Origin: Zasmidium citrigriseum
Taxonomy: Eukaryota > Ascomycota > Dothideomycetes > Mycosphaerellales > Mycosphaerellaceae
NCBI GenBank assembly: GCA_002786025.1
Contig: NHNW01000010.1
Location: 1 to 64,000 of the forward strand
Reading direction: 5' to 3'
DNA length: 64,000 bases
Below are positions 45,559 to 57,021 of the stretch, piece after piece. A program made the position numbers and the translations under genes. Under the pieces are notes generated by a model. It did not search any database, was not told the DNA's origin, and was given only the letters and a program-made list of their open reading frames with translations. Each line of letters starts with the position of its first letter. The first letter of the stretch is position 1.

Positions 45559-46718
45559 CTAGGAAACTCTGACAACAACCTTGCCAAAGTGCCCACCGGA
45601 GAATAGGTACTTTAGGGCTTCCTTGGCCTCTTCGAACTTGTAGATCTTGTCAACAACCGGGTGGATCTTGTGCTCAGCGTAGAACGTGACCATTTCCTCG
45701 AATCGATCTCGAGGTCCGTTCAGTATGCCTTTAAGCGTAACGTTGCGCCTCAACGCCAGCACGTTGGTGTTGAGTCTGTCTGCAGGATCGTCTTCTTTCC
45801 CCGACAGATACCCAATGGAGTCAATGAGGCCGCCGAATGCAACGCAGTCGAAGCTCTTCCTCAATGTCCGAGCGCCGCCGCACTCGAAGATGATATCAGC
45901 ACCTTCGTTGTTAGTAATGCGCATCGTTTCGATCTCCCATTCGGGCGTGGACTTGTAGTTGATCAGGTAGTCTGCGCCCATCTTTTTGGCCTTCTCCAGC
46001 TTGGCGTCAGAGGAGGAGGTGACGATGGTCTTCAACCCGGCCGCATGGGCGATTTGCAGACCTGCAATGGAGACTCCTCCAGTCCCTTGAAGTAGCACCG
46101 TCTCACCGCCCTTGGCAGGCTGACCGAGGGGCCTCATGCCGTTGATGGACCTGTGCGACCTGTCAGCGAGCTTGTATCTTGCCGGGCAATGTCACATCCC
46201 ACATCCAGGCTGTCACTGAGGCAATAGGCAAGCAGCAAGCCTCTTCGTCAGTCATATAGTCTGGTACGGCGACCAGAGACTGTGCCGAGAAGCATCGGTA
46301 CTCGCAAAGTACACCTGGAAGAGGCAGGCCCAATCCTGAAGTCATGTCCTTTTCTTTGACTTGGCCGGTGAGATGAGTCTGGTTGAAGATGGACATGACA
46401 CGCTGGCCCTTCTTCCAGGATGAAGATCCGGCGTCGACAATCGATCCGCACATGTCGCTACACGGCACCAGATGTTCGGCCGCTCCCACGGATTTGTGGT
46501 GTGAGTAAAGTCCCATGATGACTGGCGGTGTTATTAGACATGAGTCGCGGCGCATTCAGTGCATCGCCCGTACCTTCAGTATCTCTGTAATTCAGCGAGA
46601 CTGTATGGATCTTGACGAGAACCTCGCCCTCTTTCGGCACTGGCATCTTTCCGGTGGTGAAGGTGAGCTTGTCCAGGCCATCTTGGGCCGTCACCCATTG
46701 CTTGATCTCGGTGGCCAT
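45559..46718 (-). CDS. Zinc-type alcohol dehydrogenase / quinone oxidoreductase-like protein
   Basis: Exons on the minus strand are 46,718-46,574, 46,521-46,203 and 46,150-45,559 (351 residues); both introns are 52 bp. The N-terminal GroES-like fold has VSLNYRDTEVIMGLYS and VPCSDMCGSIVDAG. The second junction restores TAWMSINGMRPLGQP, the usual start of the nucleotide domain. The dinucleotide loop is LLQGTGGVSIAGLQIA. The usual catalytic zinc ligands are not all obvious. It should reduce or oxidise an alcohol, aldehyde or enone with NAD(P)H. It shares a 397-bp divergent promoter region with the LMBR1 gene. Substrate unknown. Confidence 0.83.
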
Positions 46719-47115
46719 ATTTCAACGTCGACAATCCGTTCTCGAGGTCTGCACGAATACCTGAGATGGAGAAGAGACGGAGAGAACATTTTGACGATTG
46801 TCATGACGTTGGAAGACGAGTGAAGTGGGTATCGTGGGCCTATCTGCTCTCGACCGACGGCGCAGGCGAGATGTGAATCCCGACCTTCACGCGAGCGAGC
46901 CGATGCGCTCATCCTCATCCCTGCCGCCTGGCGATGTCATCTTGTGCTTCTGCTTTCAATATCGCCCCAGACATACTCTTCCATTAATCGGCAACTATTG
47001 GCATTTTGGGAATCGAAAACAGTGTCGCCGGAAACTGTGTGAAATGGAGACTCGACAGCGCACAAAGACGCTCGATCTTCAATAACTTCTCTCCAAGGAA
47101 TCTACCACATCCACC
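46719..47115. promoter_or_regulatory. Shared divergent promoter region
   Basis: 397 bp between the oxidoreductase and LMBR1-protein start codons. No specific motif recognised. Confidence 0.4.
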
Positions 47116-49209
47116 ATGGCCGGCGACGTCAGGACGGCCGCCGTGTCCTCTGTCGGCTCGAGCATCTTCGCCGTCGTCGCCATTCTCGTCATCGCAACGA
47201 TCGCCCTCCTGGTGATCCGATTCTATCTCCCGCTGCGATCGACGCCCGCCTATCTCCTCGTCCCCGTGTTTCTAGCGCTGGCCTTGCCCTCGAGCATCAT
47301 CCTTCTCGTGCCCATCGATCTTGCATCTGCGGACGGCAATGACACGAAACATTCGCGGGGCGTCTGGCTACCCGAGCGCGTTATACTGGTGGCGTGGAGG
47401 ATAACGTACTGGCTGACGTTCATGTTGACGTGGTTCATTCTCCCTCTATTGGGCGAGTACTGCGACTCGGGATATCGGGATGCAAAGAGCAGAGTGATAT
47501 ACTCCTTGAGGTCGAATCTACGGTATCAACTCATCGCTCTCGCGACTGGAATCGCAGGACTGGTATACTTCATCTTCGAGAATGGATTCCATGTTGCCAG
47601 TATCAAAGGTCTGGTCATGGCATTGGCATATGCGTGGGGCTTGATGCTGGCGATTGGGTTGATGGGCCATGGCTTGGTGGCTCTGCCCAGGAGGATATTC
47701 AGAAACGCGAGCGTAAGCGGCAGACTGCGAGGACTCCAGGCCCAGGCACCTAAGCTAAAGGACAACCTGGAAGAGGCGACCGACAAGTTAGAGGAGCTGG
47801 AACAGACGGTATACCAACTGAAGAGACACAAAGGGGGTGCCTCCAGAGACCAACAGGAGTGGATTGACGAGCTTGCGGAAACCTCAAATACCCCTGATCA
47901 GAGGCCTGGAGCCGCTGCTGCCATACAGGCAACAAATCCCAGCATACCAGCGGTGGTGACCGATCGTTACCTTGCGGACCTCACTCGAAAGCTCAAGCGT
48001 GCTCGACACCGGAAAGCACGCTTTGTGAGCGAATGGGCCAATCTGTGCCAACAGGCCCAGGACGCGCAGACCATACTTGACTCGGCCTCCTCCAAAAAGC
48101 TGGACTTCGGCCGGGCAAGCCCACAGGAAAGCTCGCCCCTCAACCGGATAAGTTTCTTGACACCTGCGATGCGATACCAATTGCACATGAACATCATACC
48201 GTACCTTCGAATGGGACTGGCGGGTTTTCTAGGCCTGGCTTCCGTCTTGATTGTGTGGAGCGAAATCGTCAAGTCATTTGCTCCAAAGCTTTCAGTCATC
48301 GGTCTGACAGTAGTGCACCATCCGGACTCCAAGAGTGGCGGAAAAGTCAACTTCGCGGGCCAACTGATAGCGGCAGCATGGCTTCTGTACATGGACTCCA
48401 GCGCGCTGTATGCCATCTCGGACGTCAAAGTCTGGGGCAATCGAGCGCTGGTCAAACGACAAACATACGCCGAGAGCGCGTGCTGGTACAGCCTCCAAGT
48501 TGCGAAATTGACAGTACCACTTTCGTTCAACTTCATCACTCTCATGCCGCCGAGTGTGTACGAGGACACGAGTTTTTACTTGTTTCTGGGCAAGCTGATC
48601 GATCTCACCCCACTTGGACAAGGCTTCAGTGCGTTCTTCCCGTGTCTCCTGCTCATCCCAGCCCTGGCTACACTCTTCAATCTCTACGGTAAGATGAAGA
48701 ACGTCCTTGGATTCGGCGTGCTCGAAGACGACAGCGAAGACAATCCCTCTGGATTCGGTACTGGAGGCTGGCGAGAAGGCAGAGCTTTGATTGAGCGGGA
48801 GATCCAATCTCGCGGGGACGAAGGCAATCTCGGCCTGGCGACCAGAGGAGCATCTCTCGACCTCGAACGGAACGCCGGGACTTCCACACCCCCACGACGG
48901 CCCCAGAGAAACGAAGAACGTCAGGTGTTCCGCGACGAGAACATCCGTGAAGCGAACCGACAGTTCAACTCCATCACCAACCAAGAACAGCCGGAGGAAG
49001 ATGATGGTCCTCGACACTTTTACCAGGACTTTACAGAACGTGTACGAAATACTTTTGACACTGCTGAGCAGCCGGAGTGGATGAGGAACATCGGCAGTGC
49101 TTTCAAAACGCCGAAGTGGATGCAGAGAGATGAGCAAGATGATAATGGGGGATCGGGTCTATCACGCTGGTTCGGTGGTCGTCCGGAAGATGGGCGTGTA
49201 AGGTTATAG
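47116..49209 (+). CDS. LMBR1 / LMBRD2-like multispanning membrane protein
   Basis: Intronless, 697 residues, ATG in a CCACCATGG context. About nine hydrophobic segments fit the LMBR1 family: four or five in the first 200 residues, then a large cytosolic coiled-coil loop (LKDNLEEATDKLEELEQTV) and four more between about 355 and 530. ITYWLTFMLTWFILPLLGEY and PLGQGFSAFFPCLLLIPA are landmark segments. The C-terminal 150 residues are hydrophilic, Arg/Asp/Glu-rich and likely disordered, with repeated Trp-Met pairs near the end (PEWMRNIG, PKWMQRDE). LMBRD2 modulates receptor signalling in animals; the fungal role is unknown to me. Confidence 0.82.
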   Translation: MAGDVRTAAVSSVGSSIFAVVAILVIATIALLVIRFYLPLRSTPAYLLVPVFLALALPSSIILLVPIDLASADGNDTKHSRGVWLPERVILVAWRITYWLTFMLTWFILPLLGEYCDSGYRDAKSRVIYSLRSNLRYQLIALATGIAGLVYFIFENGFHVASIKGLVMALAYAWGLMLAIGLMGHGLVALPRRIFRNASVSGRLRGLQAQAPKLKDNLEEATDKLEELEQTVYQLKRHKGGASRDQQEWIDELAETSNTPDQRPGAAAAIQATNPSIPAVVTDRYLADLTRKLKRARHRKARFVSEWANLCQQAQDAQTILDSASSKKLDFGRASPQESSPLNRISFLTPAMRYQLHMNIIPYLRMGLAGFLGLASVLIVWSEIVKSFAPKLSVIGLTVVHHPDSKSGGKVNFAGQLIAAAWLLYMDSSALYAISDVKVWGNRALVKRQTYAESACWYSLQVAKLTVPLSFNFITLMPPSVYEDTSFYLFLGKLIDLTPLGQGFSAFFPCLLLIPALATLFNLYGKMKNVLGFGVLEDDSEDNPSGFGTGGWREGRALIEREIQSRGDEGNLGLATRGASLDLERNAGTSTPPRRPQRNEERQVFRDENIREANRQFNSITNQEQPEEDDGPRHFYQDFTERVRNTFDTAEQPEWMRNIGSAFKTPKWMQRDEQDDNGGSGLSRWFGGRPEDGRVRL

Positions 49210-49323
49210 AGGGACTTGTTGGAAATAGATTGTCACATTAGCGTAGGCGCATGGGATGTTCGACATTGTCGTGTCGAACTGTATGTATCATCATTGATCA
49301 TTCATCTATCACACAAGCGCAGT

Positions 49324-52300
49324 CTATCCTTGCTGTTGTTGATTCGGCGTGGCTCCCAAAACCCAGCCTAGACCACTCGCAAGAGCACCACTGGCCGCAT
49401 TGGCAACCATATCCCTCTTCCGCACTCTCTGCCCATCCGTGGGACTCCCAGGCCTATCGCTCCCCAGACTCTCGGTACTCGCCTCCATGGATCTGTTCTG
49501 TTCTCCAGACGCAGTGGCTGCACCATGCAGAGGAAAGGCATTCTTGCTAAAGGCCCGTGCAGCATTTCTCGTGAGGTCGAACATACTCAGTGGAGTATCG
49601 TCGTTGCCCCTGTTTGCAGCACCCATCCGGCCCATCTCGCGACGCTTTTGATTCAGGATCAACTCAGGCTGCTCGCCTCCGATGGTGAAGTTGCCTGGGA
49701 GTGCGCTCGAGCCGCCGCTCAAACGCTTGTCAGCTCTGTCGTCGAACTCGTCTTCTGCTTGCTGTTGGGCGAGTTGAAGTGATGTCATCTCCTCCTCGCA
49801 GCGACGCCAGGCGGCCAGGATCTCTGTAAGAGCGGATCCAGGGGCCAAGAGAAGTGCCAAAGAAAGGAGTTCTGTCCTTTGCTCAAGACGACGGAGAGTT
49901 GGCGGCGAGCCTTCGGCTGAGCGATAGCGCCCAGCAAGGAAAGCCGCTCGCCACGAAATATCATCGTCAGGCTCATTCTTGGGTCGACTCGAACTCTTCT
50001 TGTGCCCGGGCTTTCTGTCATCGTTTGGCCCGCTGATGTCTGCACCAGAAGGCGTGAGTCGACTGACAATGTAGGAGTACGCCGTCTCGAAATCGTTCTC
50101 GTGGAGTGCGGCTTCAATGGCCATGAATGTCACTCGGCGCTCAGCGTCCTTCCTCCTCTTGGCAATGGACTCGGCACTGGGCTCTTCGGGGCCGAGTTGC
50201 TCGTCTTCCTCGTCGGAATGCAAGCCAGCAGAGACGAGATTACGAGCAATTTCGACAAGATCGTCGAGCTTGGTGTAGCTTCTTGGATTTTGTTCCAAGA
50301 CTTTGCTGATGAGAGAGATTGGATCATGGCTGACCCGGATGCTGACTGGCTGGAACGGCACACCGTGCTGTAGAGTCAGGGAGTAGAACGATAACGAATG
50401 TGTGGCAGAGATGAGTGCAGAAACCTCCTGGAACTTGGCGCTCTGCGGAAAGCGAGGTCGAAATGCCGTGATACTAGACGTGGTCAGTCGTGGCTCGCAC
50501 AATGGATATTAGGCATTCTTCTTACATCTCATTTGCCCTCTTCATGCCGCCTCGTGTTCTGTTGCCATTACTTGCGCCATCGTACGCCTCGAGCGCTTTA
50601 TCCAGGATGATCTGCTCTGCTTGCGATGGCGGCAGAAGGCTTGGAGATGCGTCGCCAATGTACAGTTTGCTTGCAATCTCATAACCTAGAAGATAAACAT
50701 CAGCTCACGCCCGTTCCTTGCACACGCTCTTTATCTTCTTCAGTCATGGTGAAGGGAAAGCTAATGTCCTTGCGGTCCAGGCCAGCTAGGGCATCTGTGT
50801 TCTGTACAGGATCCACGTCTTCCACTGAACGAACCGTAAGTGCTGGTTCTGAAGGATGTGGCTGCGATCTAGGAGCGATACACGTGGTCATATGAAGGCA
50901 ATCGAGATTGAACTTACAGCTCGTGTCAACGAAGGTCTTCAGCATCTCCTCTTCAAAAACGTCCTTGCGAATCTTTCCAAGAACGCCGGAGCCCTCATTC
51001 GGATCACCAGTGTCGGAATCGATACCCCAGTTCCATAGCCAGAGCAGCTTCGCGCGATCCGCAGCCCATTGAGTCTCATCTTTACGGGCACCGTTCTTGG
51101 ACAGGTGGCGAAGAATACGTCTTAATACTTCCAGCTGCTCCTCAGAGTTGGAGTAAAAGTGCATTTTGGCCACGTTTACAAGTGACAATGGATAGCCGAC
51201 GCCAGAGAATTGGTATGCGCTGTAGACCATCATCTGGAGCAGCATGTACGTCTCAAGCCGTGGTGTCGTTAGAGGATGCTCAGGCCGCAAAAGGGCGTTG
51301 GGCATTAGATCCGCGACAGTCTGAGATTGATCCAACTTCGTCGCGTGTCGTTCAATTCGGGGAAGTGAGTCGACACTTGTTGCCAGATCCGGAGGAGGAA
51401 TGAACTCGAGAAGCTCCGCGAGCTTCGCAAGGACATTGTGAGCCTTGCGAACAGTCTCGGGGGTGTTGGCTTGTGCAGCATAGCAGCTCGCGAATGCAGC
51501 TTGTGCGTACTGCAACTCCAACTTTCCTTGTTCATCTTCGTCAAGGTAATGTATCCCACCACGTTCAAACTCGCCGAGATCGACGTCACCGGGTCCATCC
51601 CAGTCCTCGACAGCGCGAGATATCAGTTCGAAATCGTCTACTGCATGATAGACCATCCACCGGTACATATATTCCCAGTCGTGGCCAGTCTTATCTTGCT
51701 CAGTGACGCCAGACAGCGATATCTTGCGAACGCGTTGAGTTACGTCCTCAACATTGCCTCTGGGTTCATGTCTCTCCTGGTTGTGGTCCAGCTTCCTACG
51801 CTTTCGCTGAGTATGGCCAAACATCCAAGGACCCACTAAGCTCTTGATATCTCGTCCAACATTTTCCGTGTTGCTCGCCTCGCCGTCGCCAGATTGAGAG
51901 ACTTTCTTCATCAAGAAGTCCACGCCCTCGCGGCCACTCATTTTCTCGAAATCCGTCAAGGAGGTAGCAATCGATTCGTCTCCAGGATAATACTCAATCT
52001 CCATTCTGAGCAATGGAAGAACCACCGATATGTACCAAGTGCGAATGAAGTCATTGCGGTTGATGTAAGGCTCGATCAATGCCGGTACAAGGTTCAGCAG
52101 ACCAGTCTCCGCATCGATACGATATGCTCTGTGGCACAAGAATCGGGTAAGAAGGTCTTTGGGCGCGTCAGGTGGGAATGACGGTGGCTGTATCTGTAGA
52201 AGATGCAGCTTTTTGACACGTTTCTGAGCTTGCGCATCGGAGATGTCCTTGACGGGAGTTGTATTGACTTCGACGTCTTCACGGTCGATGTTGACATATA

Positions 52301-52511
52301 ATCTTGAGGCCACCTCTTCAACATAATTCGTGTATTCATGCGGGTCGAGGGCTTCGGGCAGGTAGGTCAGGAGTATTCGCAGGACGAGCTCAGGATCGAG
52401 GGCATCGAGGCGGGACGGCGTGAAGGTGTGCAGTGCTTTGATATTCGACTCCGACGCGAGATGCACGCACAGCAGGACGCATTGCGCGGGCGTCAAGTCT
52501 TTCGGGTCCAT
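49324..52511 (-). CDS. Sec39-domain protein (Dsl1 tethering complex)
   Basis: Exons on the minus strand are 52,511-50,918, 50,685-50,526 and 50,473-49,324 (967 residues). The start is the ATG at 52,511 (MDPKDLTPAQCVLLCVHLA); an ATG at 52,604 adds 31 weak residues. The helical repeat N-terminal part and the segment ASNGNRTRGGMKRA in exon 2 are characteristic of Sec39, the NBAS-like subunit that tethers Golgi-derived COPI vesicles at the ER. Intron 1 is 232 bp, much longer than others here; joining it restores TSCYEIASKLYIG. Intron 2 is 52 bp. The C-terminus is Gln-rich and disordered. Confidence in the family is high and in the long intron moderate. Confidence 0.84.
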
Positions 52512-52688
52512 TGTTGGAGTTATGTGGTCATGAACAGACAGGTAGAGCTCTGGGCTTGAAAGTTGACGTCGAAGATCCCGCTTGCATGTGACGAGAGCGT
52601 TCATTCAGGGAACGTGCGACGAGCCGCCTCCTTTTCGATATTTCTACACAACAACTACATGTCGACTTCACAATGGTGTCTTTGCGAC
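52512..52688. other. Short intergenic region
   Basis: 177 bp between the start of the Sec39 gene and the stop of the lyase gene. It must hold the Sec39 promoter. Nothing recognised. Confidence 0.3.
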
Positions 52689-54535
52689 CTAGAAGGTACC
52701 TTCCGTATTGCCTTCACCCATACTCTTGCTGCTACTGCTTCCGGCTTGAATTGCGCCGATGATTCCATCCAAGTAGGTGGCTCCGCTCCATTTCTGGTGC
52801 GTCAAGACATCGCACCCTGTCTCCTTTTCTCTCCTTTGCACAATCTCAACATATGCCTTCATGCCGTCCGTCTTGTACGCCTTCGCCAGCTCATTCGTGA
52901 TTGTTGCGGTGCTGTGCAATCCTGCCAGCGAGATGAGCTGGAGCACAAAGCCGTGCTTGGCCAGGTCCCAGATGAAGTTCTTCAGGTCTTGGTCGCTGAA
53001 GCCGTGAGCAGACCAGTTGAAGCTGGGTGACAAGTTGTATACCAACTTCTTCCCTGGCACAACTTCGCGGATCTCCTTCGCGAATCCAGCTGCCTTCTCG
53101 ACGCTTGGGTCTCCCGTCTCAAGCCAAAGAAGATCTGCATATGGCGCAAAGGCGATGGCACGCTTGGTCGCTGCGGCAAGACCAGCCTTGTAATGGTAGA
53201 AGCCTTCTCGAGTCCTTGGAGTGTCCCAGTTGAACACGACAGGGCTACCAGCAACCTCAGCAGCAGCCTTTCGTCGCTGATGTAATGGCATGTTCCTGTT
53301 CTCCTGTGTCTGCTTGAGATAGGCCTGTGGATCTTTGCCAGCGGCCTTGATGTGAGCTTCTGCAGCCTCGTCGAAGGTCACCATCTTGTGCTCCTTCACC
53401 CACTTGGCTTCGTAAGCGTCAATTTCTGGGCCTGTAGCGCCGTTCAGCTCCATCATTTGAAGAGTCTCTGCGAGTGGCTCAACATCTTCCGTGATTCCGA
53501 GAATGTATTCGTGATCCCGAGCATCGATCGCAGAACTAAGAAGCTTGCCACTTTCGCTGTCAGTGCGAGCAATGACGAGATTCTCGCAGCCCATCAAGTC
53601 CCACTGAAATCTCGTGGCTACCAGGCGGTTGATGTGATCTCCCATTGGCACCAGAACTTTGCCCGCCAGGTGACCGCACTTCTTTCCTCCATGGAGCTGG
53701 TCTTCGAAGTGCACAGCAGCGGCGCCGTTCTCTGCAAACAGCTTGGCAAGCTTCAACACAGCGCTCAAGCCACCGTGTCCAGTGTCGCCGTCGGCCACAA
53801 TGGGTCTCATGTAGTCAATATACGGTGTCTTCTTCCTGTCTGCAGCGCTCATCTTCATGCGAGCATCGAAGTGTTTGCGATCATGCAGTTGCTGGGCTTT
53901 AAATAGTCGTTGCACCTGATTCGGAACTGTGTTGTAGGGGTAGTCACCAAAGTCGGGGCTGACCTCGTTGGTGGTTGTGAGAACTGACGAACATGCCCAT
54001 CCAGAGACGTATAGTATCTCCTGATGAGGAGCTTGCTGTGTCATTTGAATCGGGTCGACAGCACCCACTTTCGAAGGAATGAAGTCAGTACTAATGTGAG
54101 GATTGATGAATTGTTGGGGTACCTACTGGTATGTACAGGCTGTCCCTCCGCATGTCTCTCTTCCAACAGATTAAACAGCTTTCTCGCCATCAGACTTGAC
54201 GGGTAGACTTGCTGCAACGACCCTCGCTTGCTCACAACATCCTCTGGCGTATATGGACGTTTGATGCCCTTGTACCTTGGACTTGACCACCATTCTTTCA
54301 CTTGTTGTATTTGCTGATCGAATATCTCTTGCTCTGCATCTGGCTTCTCTGATTCTTTCAGCAGTTGGAAAGAGTCGGTCGGTCTCGTCGATGGTAACGG
54401 AGGTTGAACTGGTGCAAGGGTTGATGACATGTGTGCTGCACCGTAGGATATCGTTCGCGGTGCAAGCTGGCTGGCTACTGGTTGATACAAGCACCGCCTT
54501 TGTTGCCGTAGGGCTCTTGATGCCGTTCGAAACAT
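52689..54535 (-). CDS. mclA: Mitochondrial 2-methylisocitrate lyase
   Basis: Exons on the minus strand are 54,535-54,127 and 54,067-52,689 (595 residues), with one 59-bp intron whose splicing creates the Met of HTMGAVDPIQ. The N-terminus ([18 protein letters not shown]) is a good mitochondrial presequence, which glyoxylate-cycle isocitrate lyases lack. The isocitrate lyase superfamily signature [10 protein letters not shown] is intact, with catalytic Cys267, and [10 protein letters not shown] binds metal and substrate. [21 protein letters not shown] fits the methylisocitrate branch; the true isocitrate lyases differ there. The enzyme splits 2-methylisocitrate into pyruvate and succinate, the last step of propionyl-CoA clearance. 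Its divergent neighbour makes the first intermediate. Isocitrate lyase is the alternative. Confidence 0.9.
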
Positions 54536-55006
54536 GATGTATCGTGCTCTTCAAACTTCACGACTTTTCGAAGGCCGGGCTAGCTGCCCATGTTAAGTAG
54601 GTCCTCGACTCTCCTTCTTCGACGCTCGTTTCTAAGCAATTCTCAAGCACGGCAAACCACCGATCTTGACGAAAGTACCGTGGAGAAGTAGAGAAGGCGG
54701 CCTCGACGTCGTCGGCAAAGTGGGCGATATCGGATGTTGTGATCCAGACAGCTCCTGGCAGCTCCAGAAATCCCCAGACGTGCGTTGACGTATCCGTTGG
54801 TAGCCGAGGTCTTGACAACCACAACGAACACAGCTCTTGCCGGTGTGGCAGGGGATAATCTTTGGTTGAGCACCGTAGCTGCGAGGACTAGTCGGAAATA
54901 ATTGCTGTCACAAGAAGATTCCTCGGGATCTCTGGCTCTCATTCCACTGAAAACTTGGTCCTCTTCGTTTCAACGATCCCCTCTACTCACACTCAGCACA
55001 GCAATA
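54536..55006. promoter_or_regulatory. Bidirectional promoter of the methylcitrate-cycle pair
   Basis: 471 bp between the two start codons. It contains CCGAGG at 54,804-54,809 and CCTCGG at 54,921-54,926, inverted copies of the core reported for FarA/FarB, the fungal fatty-acid catabolism regulators. Propionyl-CoA arises from odd-chain fatty acids, so this would make sense. Two six-base matches in 471 bp are suggestive only. An additional run of pyrimidines lies close to the synthase start. Confidence 0.5.
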
Positions 55007-56478
55007 ATGGCCTTGTCGACTAGAACCGCAACGAGAGCTCTGAGAGCCTCCAAGGTAGGCTTGAACGATGCACTGCTCTTCCTGCAGCTAACGAAAAGGT
55101 ACAGCTCTCTCAAACTGTCCCAGCCGTCTGCAATGCCTCCCGCAGCTATGCCACCGCCGAGCCAGACCTCAAAGAGACGCTCAAACAAGTGATCCCCGAG
55201 AAGCGAGAGCTTTTGAAGAAAGTCAAGTCACACTCATCCAAGACCATTGGAGATGTCAAGATTGAGAACACACTCGGTGGCATGCGTGGGCTCAAGGCCA
55301 TGGTCTGGGAAGGATCGGTGCTCGACGCCAACGAGGGCATTCGATTCCATGGCAAGACGATCAAGGACTGCCAGAAGGAGCTGCCCAAGGGAACGAGTGG
55401 CACAGAGATGCTGCCAGAGTCTATGTTCTGGCTGCTCCTCACAGGCCAGGTTCCAAGCACCAGCCAAGTGCGTGCTTTTAGCAGAGAGCTCGCTGAGAAG
55501 GCCCAATTGCCTGCTTTCGTGAACAAGATGCTTGACGACTTCCCGAAAGACCTGCACCCAATGACTCAATTCGCCTGTGCGGTGTCTGCCTTGAACTATG
55601 AGAGTGTCTTTGCCAAGGCCTACGAGAAGGGTATGAACAAGGCCGACTACTGGGAACCGACGTACGACGATTGTATCAACCTCCTGGCGAAGCTTCCAAC
55701 GGTGGCGGCCAAGATTCACCAGAACGCCTACTGCGGTGGAGGTGCCCTGCCTGCTGAGGTTGACCTCAACCAGGACTGGTCATACAACTTTGCCGCCATG
55801 CTCGGCAAGCCAGGCAAGGAGAACGAGAACTTCCAGGACTTGCTCCGTCTCTACTTGGCTCTTCACGGAGACCACGAGGGTGGTAACGTCTCTGCGCACA
55901 CAACTCACTTGGTTGGATCTGCTCTGAGCGACCCCTACCTGTCTTACTCTGCTGGTCTCCAGGGTCTCGCTGGCCCACTGCACGGTCTTGCAGCTCAAGA
56001 AGTCCTTCGCTGGATCCTCCAGATGAAGGACCACATTGGCACCAAGTTCAGTGACCAGGACATTAAGGACTACCTCTGGACGACGCTCAAGTCTGGCCGA
56101 GTCGTTCCAGGGTACGGCCACGCCGTGCTGCGCAAGCCAGATCCGCGATTCGAAGCTCTGATGGACTTCGCTTCCAGCCGGAAAGAGATTGCCGACGATC
56201 CAGTCTTCCAGCTGGTCAAGCGAAACAGCGAGCTTGCACCAGGCATCTTGACGGAACACGGCAAGACGAAGAACCCCTTCCCCAACGTGGACAGCAGTTC
56301 GGGTGTCCTGTTCCACCACTACGGATTCCACAACACTCTGTACTACACGGCCACGTTCGGCGTCAGCAGAGGCTTGGGTCCATTGGCACAACTCATCTGG
56401 GATCGTGCGCTTGGTCTTCCAATCGAGCGTCCGAAGTCGATTGACCTCAAGGGCCTGCTCCAGCTCGCTGAGAAGTAA
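55007..56478 (+). CDS. mcsA: Mitochondrial 2-methylcitrate synthase
   Basis: Exons 55,007-55,054 and 55,099-56,478 (475 residues), with a 44-bp intron that has a GCTAAC branch site. The spliced N-terminus carries a mitochondrial presequence ending CNASRSYATAEPDLK. Citrate synthase family landmarks are present: LHGDHEGGNVSAH, GPLHGLAAQEVLRW with its active-site His, and GYGHAVLRKPDPR with the second His and the Arg. SGVLFHHYGFHNTLYYTATFGVSRGLG matches the methylcitrate branch, as in Aspergillus McsA, more than the citrate branch. It condenses propionyl-CoA with oxaloacetate. A plain citrate synthase is the alternative. The lyase next door supports the assignment. Confidence 0.9.
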
Positions 56479-57021
56479 GCAGTATTTTGAGCACCCATTG
56501 AGCTGTTTGGGACTCTAGAGTGTATGCGTGTAAAGAAGCGAAAGTTGATTCTTGGCGATTGAAGGAGCCGGGGCCCTGAGTTTAGATAGGGCAAAATCGA
56601 AGGCTGTTATCAAGTGAATGTTTGCAATGGATTCTCCCAACATTTTCGTACTCCCATTAGCGTCCGCTCTTTGAGAGCCAATGAGACTGGGTCTTGTCAA
56701 GCATCGTCCATTGAAAGGTGAGCGTTGTTATCGCATGCACAACTCTCGCCTAAATGCATTCGCAACGCACTTTCCTTTCCATCGTTCCCAACTGGCGACT
56801 GCCCTGAATCTCCCCGCGGCTGGCACGTGCTCGGCTGGCGTGGGGTCCGGACGCCAAGCTCGTTTCATCGATTTGTTTGGACTGCCGCCGACAACAACCC
56901 TCGCAACTGCACCTCGCTGTTTGCATGCGCATCCACCACCGCATCCGATCCCTCACACTTCCACCCACCTAAATTCAACTTCGTCGCATCGCGCACGACC
57001 CACCCGAACCACTAACCCACC
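56479..57021. other. Intergenic: promoter of the EB1 gene
   Basis: About 540 bp. The last 120 bp before the EB1 start is C-rich with CACC and CCACC runs. No RNA gene recognised. Confidence 0.4.

Noticed and set aside
50686..50917. A middle exon splitting the long Sec39 intron
   Set aside because: Splicing at the CTCCTAG near 50,869 shifts the frame and runs into a stop.
52689..54535. Glyoxylate-cycle isocitrate lyase
   Set aside because: The mitochondrial presequence, the methylisocitrate-type segment and the adjacent methylcitrate synthase favour methylisocitrate lyase.
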